Shown here piece by piece: positions 1 through 5,420 of a stretch of DNA of 10,280 nt; the first letter of the stretch is position 1, and the number at the start of each line of letters is the position of its first letter. Source of the stretch: Caldifarciminota bacterium (GTDB lineage: Bacteria; WOR-3; Hydrothermia; UBA1063; CAJXJZ01); assembly GCA_027073945.1 (NCBI GenBank), contig JALTEL010000144.1, positions 1 through 10,280 on the forward strand, given 5' to 3'. The notes beneath the pieces were generated by a model. The model had not been told where the DNA came from. It was given only the letters and a program-made list of their open reading frames with translations, and made no database searches. Made by a program: the position numbers and the translations under genes.

Positions 1-887
1 CGTACTTCAAAACCTATACAACCTTGTTCAACCATTCTGTCAGTTACTATGAATCCACTCCCCTGCTCTACAAGGGAAGTAAAGAGTCTGACAATCAAAT
101 TGATACATGCAAATTCTTTGTGCCTGTGGATGCTGACACAGGGAAGGGCATGTTCAGTCTTATTTATTCAAAATACGGTAAAGAGTACAGAGCCCATTCG
201 CCCACTTTGAGCATTGTCAATGGCGCCCCTTCGGGTGATAAGAAAGGACCTCTCATTGACATATACCAAAACGGCGAGAAAATAACCTCAGATACGATTT
301 ACACAGGTTCCAGCGCAAACCTCGTCATAAAACTCAGCGATGAATCAGGTATAAACCTCAGTCAGAACGGAGACGAATCAGGTATAGAACTCAGCCTTGA
401 TAATACTTTTACCGATCTTGTTCCGTATTTCGAGTATGATAAAAATTCATACACAGATGGTGAGGTGAAATACACCGTGCAATTCGATGAAACACAAAGC
501 ATACACACACTTACGATTATTGTCAGAGATAATCAGAATAATACATCTACAAAAACATGCTTTGTGCAGGTGGAAGAACAGCCCTTCAAAATCGATAATA
601 TACTTATATATCCCAATCCCATAAGACAAGAAGGGAATGTCTATATAACCTTTAACTTGAGTGCAACAGCAAAGATACAGGCAAAAATATTTACCATAGC
701 AGGCACAATGGTGTGGTCAAGCGGAAGACATTTTTACCCCGAAGGGTTTAATTCAATATTATGGGATGGTAAGGATTTAAACGGAGCTGTTCTTTCAAAC
801 GGGCTTTATATTCTTTATATTACCGCCAATGACACACAGCACAATAAATTTTTGAATTTTAAAAAGGGTATAATTATATCAAAATAG
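1..887 (+). CDS. C-terminal part of a PorU/gingipain-like (peptidase C25) protein with FlgD-like Ig domain
   Basis: The reading frame is open from the left edge (first full codon at 3), so this is the 3' end of a larger gene; the protease domain would lie outside the window. What is visible: a GP-IDI segment near 250-270, then LSDESGIN followed by LSLDN (about 333-404), a yeyD-nSYtdGevkYt stretch (about 430-480), and HTLTIIVRDNQNN (505-545). This order is the conserved tail of C25/PorU-like proteins, the sortase of type IX secretion. From about 597 comes a separate FlgD-like Ig/sorting domain, marked by IYPNPI, the KIFTIAGTMVW strand, SILWDGKDLNG and LSNGLYILYI, ending in the usual basic-hydrophobic tail. 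Known of the family: surface-associated cysteine proteases or sortases. Inferred: the product is exported and possibly type IX linked. The family call rests on pattern recognition of the tail, since no catalytic Cys/His can be seen. The TAG stop lies inside the next gene's Shine-Dalgarno. Confidence 0.68.
   Translation, partial: YFKTYTTLFNHSVSYYESTPLLYKGSKESDNQIDTCKFFVPVDADTGKGMFSLIYSKYGKEYRAHSPTLSIVNGAPSGDKKGPLIDIYQNGEKITSDTIYTGSSANLVIKLSDESGINLSQNGDESGIELSLDNTFTDLVPYFEYDKNSYTDGEVKYTVQFDETQSIHTLTIIVRDNQNNTSTKTCFVQVEEQPFKIDNILIYPNPIRQEGNVYITFNLSATAKIQAKIFTIAGTMVWSSGRHFYPEGFNSILWDGKDLNGAVLSNGLYILYITANDTQHNKFLNFKKGIIISK
339..394 (+). repeat. Imperfect 33-nt-period direct repeat inside the PorU-like gene
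   Basis: Two copies of a 23-nt segment (339-361 and 372-394) match at 20 of 23 positions and encode DESGINLS and DESGIELS. The first copy sits where C25/PorU tails normally have LSDESGIN. The second replaces the stretch that usually reads like a GIGHDI segment before the LDN motif. It looks like a small in-frame duplication or conversion event that kept the reading frame. Confidence 0.6.
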
Positions 888-892
888 GAGGT
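886..892 (+). promoter_or_regulatory. Shine-Dalgarno of bactofilin gene, overlapping the upstream stop codon
   Basis: AGGAGGT at 886-892 lies 4 nt before the ATG at 897. The TAG stop of the upstream gene (885-887) shares its last two bases with this site. Ribosomes terminating there sit on the next initiation region, so the two genes are probably translationally coupled in one operon. Confidence 0.8.
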
Positions 893-896
893 AACA

Positions 897-1298
897 ATGG
901 GACCAAAAGATATTAAAGAAGAGAGAATAGATACAATAATGGGACAGGGATGCGATTTTGACGGGAAATTGAGCGTCCGTGGAAGTATGAGAATTGACGG
1001 TAGAGTTAAGGGCAAATTGAGCGTACAGGGAACATTATTCATAGGAAAAACAGGTTTCTTTGACGGTGAAATTCGCGCAAAAAATGCTGTAGTGGGTGGG
1101 AATCTCAAGGGCAAAGTGAATATTGATGAAAAAATAGAGTTCGAAACAGGTGCCAGATTTTCCGGAGATTTGCTCTGCAAAGGCTTAATAGTTAACGACG
1201 GGGTTATTTTCGACGGAAACTGCAATATGAGCCAGCAGCCTCCCAGAAAGGTCCCGGGAGAAGTGGCAAACGATAACAACAAAGAAAAAGCTCACTGA
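897..1298 (+). CDS. Bactofilin (polymer-forming cytoskeletal protein)
   Basis: A 133-residue protein with the single bactofilin (DUF583) domain at about residues 11-110, flanked by short polar tails. The N-terminal signature IDTIMGQGCDFDG...VRGSMRIDGRVKG and the following GTLFIGKTGFFDGEI, AVVGGNLKGKV, and FETGARFSGDLLCKGLIVNDGVIFDGNC show the regular 6- to 8-residue hydrophobic/Gly spacing of a right-handed beta-helix. Known of the family: bactofilins self-assemble without nucleotide into filaments at the inner membrane and act in cell shape, polar localisation or peptidoglycan remodelling. The start at 897 is set by a strong Shine-Dalgarno. There is no transmembrane segment; the short N-terminus could mediate membrane contact as in other bactofilins (inference). 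The gene sits between the PorU-like gene and tatD on the same strand, 15 nt ahead of the latter. Confidence 0.93.
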   Translation: MGPKDIKEERIDTIMGQGCDFDGKLSVRGSMRIDGRVKGKLSVQGTLFIGKTGFFDGEIRAKNAVVGGNLKGKVNIDEKIEFETGARFSGDLLCKGLIVNDGVIFDGNCNMSQQPPRKVPGEVANDNNKEKAH

Positions 1299-1313
1299 TA
1301 TCATCTTTATTTG

Positions 1314-2081
1314 ATGATAGATTCACACTGTCACCTGAATGACCCTGTGTTTGCACACGGGTATGAAAATATTCTGAAAAAAGCAAAGGAATCCGGAATA
1401 GGGGCAATTGTTGTGCCTTCCGAAAACATCGGCACATCAAAGCGCGCAGTTGAAATGAGCCTGCGCTATCCGGAATATATATATCCTGCATGCGGGGTGC
1501 ACCCGCACAATGCAGAAGACTTTAACAAGGAAAAAATAGCTTCACTCCTCGAATCATACAAAAATGTAGTGGCTGTCGGTGAAATCGGTCTTGACTTCCA
1601 TTACGGAAAGGATAAAAAAGAAGTTCAAATCAATGTTTTCGTTGAACAACTGAAGCTGGCAACACAGTATAAGTTACCCGTTATACTTCATACAAGGGAT
1701 GCATACGAGTATATGTTTGAAATATTGAAGGACTTTCCTGATTTACAAGGCGTTTTCCACTGCTTCACCGCAGGGCCCCGGGAGGCTGAGAAGGCGCTTT
1801 CTTTTGATTTTTACATATCGTATTCGGGAATAATCACATTCAAAAATGCCGACAATGTAAGAAACGCTCTGAAGATTACACCGCTGAACAGGATGCTTGT
1901 GGAAACTGATTCGCCCTATCTTGCACCTGCACCATACAGGGGAAAGCAGAATACTCCGTTATATCTACCATACGTTCTAAAAAAAGTATCGGAAGTCAAA
2001 CAAATATCTCCAGAGGAAGCTGACAGAATAACCACACAAAATGCGCGTAAGCTTTTCGGGATTAATCAATCCTTTACGTAA
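1314..2081 (+). CDS. tatD: TatD-family metal-dependent DNase/hydrolase
   Basis: A 255-residue TIM-barrel hydrolase of normal TatD length. All expected metal and active-site residues are present when counted from the ATG at 1314: the HCH pair H5/H7 in MIDSHCHL, E90 in VAVGEIGLDFHY, H126 in LPVILHTRDA, H149 in GVFHCFTAG, and D199 in MLVETDSPYLAP. GVHPH (61-65) is also typical. Known of the family: Mg-dependent 3'-5' exonuclease/DNase activity linked to DNA repair and turnover; the exact substrate of this member cannot be read from sequence. A TTG at 1311 is directly ahead, but the ATG gives the classic MIDSHCH start. No clear Shine-Dalgarno precedes it, so expression probably depends on coupling to bactofilin, whose stop is 15 nt upstream. 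Its last 16 bp overlap the 3' end of dprA on the other strand. Confidence 0.95.
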   Translation: MIDSHCHLNDPVFAHGYENILKKAKESGIGAIVVPSENIGTSKRAVEMSLRYPEYIYPACGVHPHNAEDFNKEKIASLLESYKNVVAVGEIGLDFHYGKDKKEVQINVFVEQLKLATQYKLPVILHTRDAYEYMFEILKDFPDLQGVFHCFTAGPREAEKALSFDFYISYSGIITFKNADNVRNALKITPLNRMLVETDSPYLAPAPYRGKQNTPLYLPYVLKKVSEVKQISPEEADRITTQNARKLFGINQSFT

Positions 2082-3130
2082 AATTTTCCCGGGAGCTGCC
2101 TGACAAGCCCTTTCATCTCAAGACCAAAAAGTATGGAAGAAAGCTTGAATATCGGGATATTCAGATGCTCGGCAAGCTCATCCATTTGGACAGGGGAAAA
2201 TCCTATGCTCGAAAGCACTGTTTTTTCGTCATCATCAAGAGGAACATTATCCACACTTTTCAGCTTCTTACCCTCTTCTATTCCAAAATCAGAGAGTATG
2301 TCAGACGGGTGAATCGCCATTTTTGCGCCCATCTGTATCAGTTTATTCGTCCCTTCTGCCTCGGGAATAAGTGCGGGACCGGGTATTGCATAAACATCCC
2401 TGCCCTGTTCTTCTGCCCATTTTGCCGTTATTAAAGAACCGCTTTTCTCACCGGCTTCTACAACAAGTACCGCATCTGATAGTCCGCTTATAATCCGATT
2501 CCTTCTTGGAAAATTTTCCTTTCTCGGCTCTGTGCCGGGCGGATATTCACTAACTATAATACCTTTTTCAGAAATTTTTTCAAATAGCTTTTTGTTCTGA
2601 TACGGATAAGCAACATCAATACCATTGCCAATAACAGCAACGGGAATGCCTTCCAAAACGGCCTGCTGCAGGGCTATGGCATCAATTCCATAAGCACCCC
2701 CCGATACTACATTGAAACCGGATAAAGAGAGCGCAGAAGAAAAAATTCTTGCCGCCCTTGAGCCGTGAATGCTCGGTTTTCTTGTGCCGACTATGCCTAT
2801 TCCGGGCTTATCAAGCAATGACAGCTCTCCCCTGTAATACAGCACAGCAGGGGGCAAACCTATTTCTTTTAACCTAGCAGGATAATCTTCACTTTCATAG
2901 CTCGTTATGTTTATATTTAATTTTTGGCAATTTTTCACTATCAGGTCTGCTTCTTCAAGTTTTTGCCCCTTTATATCCCTTGCAAGTTCCTCACCAACAA
3001 CACCTGATATTTCATTAAAACTCGCAGACATTACCTCCTCGGCACTTCCGAAGGAAGCAACGAGCTTTTTATACAGGGAAACTCCAATACCTTTTACCTG
3101 TAGAAGCGCTATGGAATGTACCTTACTCAC
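2066..3130 (-). CDS. dprA: DNA-processing protein DprA (Smf)
   Basis: A 354-residue protein with the full DprA layout. An N-terminal helix-hairpin-helix/SAM-like part spans residues 1-60 (VKGIGVSLYKKLVASFGSAEEV). The Rossmann-like DNA-binding core covers about 75-285: LYYRGE (98-103), GIVGTRKPSIHGSRAA (112-127), VVSGGAYGIDAIA (141-153), VAVIGNGIDVAYP (164-176), SEYPPGTEP (194-202), FPRRNRIISGLSDAVLVVEA (207-226), and SGSLITAKWAEEQGRDVYAIPGP (230-252). A winged-helix tail follows at about 300-354. Known of the family: DprA binds incoming single-stranded DNA and loads RecA during natural transformation, though the gene is also widespread in bacteria not known to be competent. The start is GTG; no upstream in-frame alternative exists because a stop lies six codons before it. 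The gene converges on tatD, sharing 16 bp. Confidence 0.96.
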   Translation of the reverse strand: MSKVHSIALLQVKGIGVSLYKKLVASFGSAEEVMSASFNEISGVVGEELARDIKGQKLEEADLIVKNCQKLNINITSYESEDYPARLKEIGLPPAVLYYRGELSLLDKPGIGIVGTRKPSIHGSRAARIFSSALSLSGFNVVSGGAYGIDAIALQQAVLEGIPVAVIGNGIDVAYPYQNKKLFEKISEKGIIVSEYPPGTEPRKENFPRRNRIISGLSDAVLVVEAGEKSGSLITAKWAEEQGRDVYAIPGPALIPEAEGTNKLIQMGAKMAIHPSDILSDFGIEEGKKLKSVDNVPLDDDEKTVLSSIGFSPVQMDELAEHLNIPIFKLSSILFGLEMKGLVRQLPGKFYVKD

Positions 3131-3136
3131 ACCTTT

Positions 3137-3165
3137 ATTATAATCTTAAAATCGTGTTTAATCAA
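3137..3165 (-). promoter_or_regulatory. Putative sigma70-type promoter of dprA (possibly leaderless)
   Basis: On the minus strand, TTGATT (3165-3160) is followed after 17 nt by a perfect TATAAT (3142-3137). A start site 6-8 nt downstream falls at about 3129-3131, on or next to the GTG start codon. The AAAGG just before the GTG ends only 1-2 nt from it, too close to act as a normal Shine-Dalgarno. The layout therefore fits a leaderless or nearly leaderless mRNA. Confidence 0.6.
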
Positions 3166-3200
3166 TAGAATACGGCTTATATAAACACATTCTATCAATT
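3160..3200. repeat. Imperfect inverted repeat between divergent dprA and TPR promoters
   Basis: Arms 3160-3171 and 3189-3200 match at 10 of 12 positions when one is reverse-complemented, with a perfect ATAGAAT/ATTCTAT core and a 17-nt spacer. The left arm covers the dprA -35 element and the right arm ends 12 nt before the TPR -35. It could be an operator, but in DNA this AT-rich a chance repeat is possible. Confidence 0.3.
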
Positions 3201-3202
3201 GT

Positions 3203-3252
3203 AATTTATAATTTGTTTAAACATACGAATTAGTTTATACTACAATGTATAT
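3203..3252 (+). promoter_or_regulatory. Promoter module of the TPR gene (copy 1 of a shared 50-bp element)
   Basis: TTGTTT (3213-3218), 17-nt spacer, TATACT (3236-3241), with transcription expected to start near 3248. The 50 bp at 3203-3252 align without gaps to 4928-4977 upstream of the cupin gene with about 39 identities (hand count). Identity extends outside the -35/-10 hexamers, notably the AATTTAxA run before the -35 and TATACTAxAATG at the -10. Confidence 0.6.
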
Positions 3253-3290
3253 AGTTAAATCAAAATACTGTGAACATACAAAAACAGTTA

Positions 3291-3333
3291 AGAGGAGCTG
3301 TAGTTAATGAGAAAAAACAAAATAGCACTTTAA
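3291..3333 (+). other. TPR gene 5' end: Shine-Dalgarno, out-of-frame ATG and A6 slippery site
   Basis: AGAGGAG (3291-3297) lies 9 nt before an ATG at 3307, the best initiation signal in this region. That frame reads MRKNKIAL and stops at TAA 3331-3333. The TPR frame is -1 relative to it. Directly after the second codon, A-AAA-AAC (3312-3318) lies in the correct phase for a -1 shift at a canonical X-XXY-YYZ heptamer, which would continue into the TPR frame as QNSTLNTMPEAL. One extra A in the A6 tract would do the same at DNA level. Alternatively, the 8-codon frame is a leader ORF and translation restarts at the ATG at 3339, 5 nt past its stop. Confidence 0.5.
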
Positions 3334-3338
3334 ATACC

Positions 3339-4112
3339 ATGCCAGAGGCATTAAAAAAGAGAGAGATACTGACAAAGAGTTACAAATCCCGCTCAAGTGT
3401 GCTACTGCTTATCGGGAATGAAAAAAAAGCATTAAAGGATATAGAAAAAGCTATAGAATTGGCAGCTACGGACGGGAATAAAAGGCTTCTTGCGGATTGC
3501 TTTATAGAATTGTGCACTATATATGAATCCACAGGTAAGCACCAGCAAATGTTTAATACAGCAAAAGAGGCACTTTCAATATACGAAAGCATAGGTGACG
3601 AAAACGGCAAAGCAGAAACTTTGAATATTATTGGTATTGCTTTTTATAACCAGGGGAACTTTCCAGAGGCTTTAAATTATTATAATAAAGCTCACAATAT
3701 ATCCAGAAAACTCCAGAATACAGATTTACAAATACTTACCCTCAACAATACCGGGAATGTCTATCTTTACACGGGTAAATACAAATCTGCCATTGACAAT
3801 TTCCAAAAAGCATTGAAAATAGCCGTGCAATCCAGGAACTTGCAAGAGCAGGCTCATATTATAGGTAATATTGGCAATGTTTATGCCTATATGGGTAATT
3901 ATATCGAAGCGCTCAAGTACTACAAAAGCTCCGATGAGATTTTTGACAGAATTGGCGATAAGTACGGGTTGACAGGGACTCTTATGAACACAGGGGTTAT
4001 AGCTTTTTACCTGAATCAACCCCACAAAGCAATGAAGTTTTTCAGGAAATCATTAAAAACAACAAAGGAAATCGGCAACAAAAAATGGGAGGCAATGTGC
4101 CGCAGACATTAG
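3339..4112 (+). CDS. Tetratricopeptide-repeat protein, N-terminal piece (frame-broken)
   Basis: The piece contains TPR units of 40 residues with the usual small/aromatic pattern, for example IGIAFYNQGNFPEALNYYNKA, TGNVYLYTGKYKSAIDNFQKA, IGNVYAYMGNYIEALKYYKS and TGVIAFYLNQPHKAMKFFRKS. Earlier, less regular units begin near 3400 (LLLIGNEKKALKDIEKAIELA). The frame ends with NKKWEAMC and then runs out of register to a TAG at 4110-4112. TPR arrays are protein-protein interaction scaffolds; no catalytic or membrane domain is visible, so no specific role is assigned. The ATG at 3339 is given as a conservative start. A GTG at 3270 extends the frame but has no ribosome-binding site and would translate through the AGAGGAG site. 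The best-signalled ATG (3307) requires a -1 shift. The promoter at 3203-3252 drives it. Confidence 0.72.
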   Translation: MPEALKKREILTKSYKSRSSVLLLIGNEKKALKDIEKAIELAATDGNKRLLADCFIELCTIYESTGKHQQMFNTAKEALSIYESIGDENGKAETLNIIGIAFYNQGNFPEALNYYNKAHNISRKLQNTDLQILTLNNTGNVYLYTGKYKSAIDNFQKALKIAVQSRNLQEQAHIIGNIGNVYAYMGNYIEALKYYKSSDEIFDRIGDKYGLTGTLMNTGVIAFYLNQPHKAMKFFRKSLKTTKEIGNKKWEAMCRRH

Positions 4113-4818
4113 TGCTTATCTTGAAAAATACTCTTACGCAATCAAACTTTACAGACAAGCTTTAAATATCGCAAAAGCAACAGGCGATATTTTACACTAT
4201 GGTTATGCCCTTTTGGAAATGGCCAATGTATATGTCATAGAGGGGAGATTGGACACTGCATTTACAAACTACACTGAGTCTCTAAAAATATTCGAGCAGA
4301 TTAATCACCCCAGATACAAAGCATCAAATATGAACGGCCTCGCTGCAATTTTCCTGGAACTCAATAAAATAGATAAGGCAAAGGCATACTTGAATAAAGC
4401 CCTTGAGATTTCTCATAATACACAGGATCAGGAAGTTTTATTTGATACAATGATACTCATGACAAAAACATCCCTCATAGAAGGAAATACAGCAAAAGGT
4501 AAGAGTTTCGCACAAAAGGCTCTGGAAATAGGTAAACGACTGGGGAGAAAATATAAGGAGACTATGGCCTCACTCTTGCTCGGTATTGCCGAAGACAACG
4601 AAGATAAGATTAAAAAAAACATCGTGACTTTTAAAAACCTGGGTCTTAAATACTATCTTGCCGAAGGATACTACTTTTACTCAAAATTGTTACTTAAACA
4701 TGCAAAGAAAAAAGAAGCAAGGAAATACCTTAAAAAATCCCAAAATTTATTTAAGGATATCGGGAATGAGCATTATATCAGGAAATTAGAGGCAATATTC
4801 AGAGAATTAGTAAATTAA
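4102..4818 (+). CDS. Tetratricopeptide-repeat protein, C-terminal piece (no start of its own)
   Basis: Reading the +1 frame from 4102 gives ADISAYLEKYSYAIKLYRQAL, which is the second half of the TPR cut off at 4100. It is followed by further units: MANVYVIEGRLDTAFTNYTES, LAAIFLELNKIDKAKAYLNKA, LMTKTSLIEGNTAKGKSFAQKA, and a final YFYSKLLLKHAKKKEARKYLKKS. The first ATG is at 4213, inside a repeat and without a Shine-Dalgarno, so a separate gene starting there is unlikely. The piece continues the upstream gene and would be translated only by frameshift or after correction of the sequence. It ends at TAA 4816-4818 with no hairpin-plus-T-run terminator behind it. Confidence 0.7.
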   Translation, partial: ADISAYLEKYSYAIKLYRQALNIAKATGDILHYGYALLEMANVYVIEGRLDTAFTNYTESLKIFEQINHPRYKASNMNGLAAIFLELNKIDKAKAYLNKALEISHNTQDQEVLFDTMILMTKTSLIEGNTAKGKSFAQKALEIGKRLGRKYKETMASLLLGIAEDNEDKIKKNIVTFKNLGLKYYLAEGYYFYSKLLLKHAKKKEARKYLKKSQNLFKDIGNEHYIRKLEAIFRELVN

Positions 4819-4927
4819 ACATGTAATTTTTAAATCCGCACAGACCCCGAGTTTATGATATTTACCTGCAAACTCTTGTAGTGAGAATAATTCGCTGCCC
4901 GGAGAGATACGGGTATTCAGGCATGGC
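4819..4927. other. Intergenic stretch between TPR gene and cupin promoter
   Basis: No coding potential is seen. It holds two weak hairpins: a 6-bp stem at 4866-4881 with an ACTC loop (one G-U pair), and an interrupted stem in 4885-4918 (GAATA/TATTC outside, CCCG/CGGG inside). Neither is followed by a T-run, so neither is a convincing terminator. Confidence 0.3.
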
Positions 4928-4977
4928 AATTTACAATTTGTTCAGACAACCGTGATAGGTTATACTATAATGAATAT
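4928..4977 (+). promoter_or_regulatory. Promoter module of the cupin gene (copy 2 of the shared 50-bp element)
   Basis: TTGTTC (4938-4943), 17-nt spacer, TATACT (4961-4966), transcription expected near 4973. It is related base for base to the module at 3203-3252. The predicted 5' leader to the start codon is about 100 nt (4973-5072); I see no recognisable riboswitch or long stem in it. Confidence 0.6.
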
Positions 4978-5058
4978 AATCAGGTTAAAAGGGATTATAG
5001 ACAGCAAGACAAAGCAGAGAGCTTGTTAATACATAAGGCTCAGTAATATTTGACATTT

Positions 5059-5067
5059 AAAGGAGGT
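5059..5067 (+). promoter_or_regulatory. Strong Shine-Dalgarno that fixes the TTG start of the cupin gene
   Basis: AAAGGAGGT ends 5 nt before TTG at 5073, while the first in-frame ATG (5094) is 26 nt away. The site therefore selects the TTG. Confidence 0.8.
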
Positions 5068-5072
5068 AGAAA

Positions 5073-5384
5073 TTGTGGTATATTGAAAAAAATATGGAAC
5101 AAGGCAGGAAAAAATATAAAAAACTGTTCTCAGAGTGTAATATCGGTTTTTCAAGCGGACGTGTATATCTAAGAGATGGAGAAGAAGTCGGACTGCACAG
5201 TACTAAAAATGGAGAAGAAATACTTACCGTCCTGGCAGGAAAGGGCACGGCTACTGTGGGAAATAGGGAAATTGCAATTACAGACGGAGATGTTCTGTAT
5301 TTCGGTCCTGAAACAGAGCATAATATTAAAGCGGTAAAAAATGGCTGGATTCATTATATCTATATATATCATTCCGTAAAATAA
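5073..5384 (+). CDS. Small single-domain cupin protein
   Basis: A 103-residue protein that is one cupin barrel. Motif 1 is GRVYLRDGEEVGLHSTKNGEEILTVLAGKG (residues 29-58) and motif 2 is ITDGDVLYFGPETEHNIKAV (69-88). Expected metal ligands H42, E48/E49 and H83 are present, but the second His of the usual HxH is Thr (H42-S-T44), so metal binding may be altered or absent. Known of the family: very diverse, including isomerases, dioxygenases and sugar- or ligand-binding regulators; there is no specific match here. There is no signal peptide, so it is likely cytoplasmic. The TTG start is chosen from the Shine-Dalgarno at 5059-5067. It has its own promoter, related to that of the TPR gene, suggesting shared control. 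Its 3' end meets the minus-strand paralogue array, and its last codons overlap the start stump at 5369-5407. Confidence 0.85.
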   Translation: MWYIEKNMEQGRKKYKKLFSECNIGFSSGRVYLRDGEEVGLHSTKNGEEILTVLAGKGTATVGNREIAITDGDVLYFGPETEHNIKAVKNGWIHYIYIYHSVK

Positions 5385-5420
5385 GGAAGTAATAAAAATA
5401 TACTCATGACCTATCCTCCT
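5369..5420 (-). pseudogene. Stump of a fifth array gene: Shine-Dalgarno, ATG and 12 codons
   Basis: Directly after the A1 stop the minus strand reads AGGAGG (5420-5415), a 7-nt gap, and ATG (5407-5405), then a hydrophobic 12-residue reading frame, MSIFLLLPYFTE, ending at TGA 5371-5369. The three complete starts of the array also pair a Shine-Dalgarno (AGGAGG, or AGGGGG in A2) with a short hydrophobic N-terminus. The sequence then passes into the cupin 3' end, so the rest of the gene would have been lost. It could instead be a chance short frame. Confidence 0.35.

Larger units (their letters stand above)
3307..4818 (+). pseudogene. Whole TPR gene, interrupted by frame breaks at 3312-3318 and about 4098-4102
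   Basis: Joining the two coding pieces gives one all-TPR protein of about 500 residues. The 40-residue repeats start at 3594, 3714, 3834, 3954, 4074, 4183, 4303 and 4423. Every step is exactly 120 nt except 4074 to 4183, which is 109. The 11-nt shortfall is also what changes the frame, so a deletion explains both facts. No other internal stop is present, so inactivation would be recent. If this is an assembly error rather than real loss, the intact gene is a single CDS. Confidence 0.6.

Noticed and set aside
24..26. TTG as a start codon for the first gene
   Set aside because: The frame is open to the left edge and the residues before the TTG continue the conserved tail, so this is an internal Leu codon of a truncated gene.
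815..1491. Minus-strand frames opposite bactofilin and the start of tatD
   Set aside because: They lie entirely against genes with strong family signatures and have no initiation signals.
4213..4818. Independent small TPR gene starting at ATG 4213
   Set aside because: The same frame is open upstream to the break at 4102 and completes the cut TPR unit; the ATG is inside a repeat and has no ribosome-binding site.
4866..4918. Hairpins as an intrinsic terminator after the TPR gene
   Set aside because: Stems are short or interrupted and no T-run follows.
5050..5055. Perfect TTGACA as a -35 box for the cupin gene
   Set aside because: At 16-18 nt spacing the -10 would fall inside the coding sequence and no good hexamer is there; the promoter at 4938-4966 fits better.
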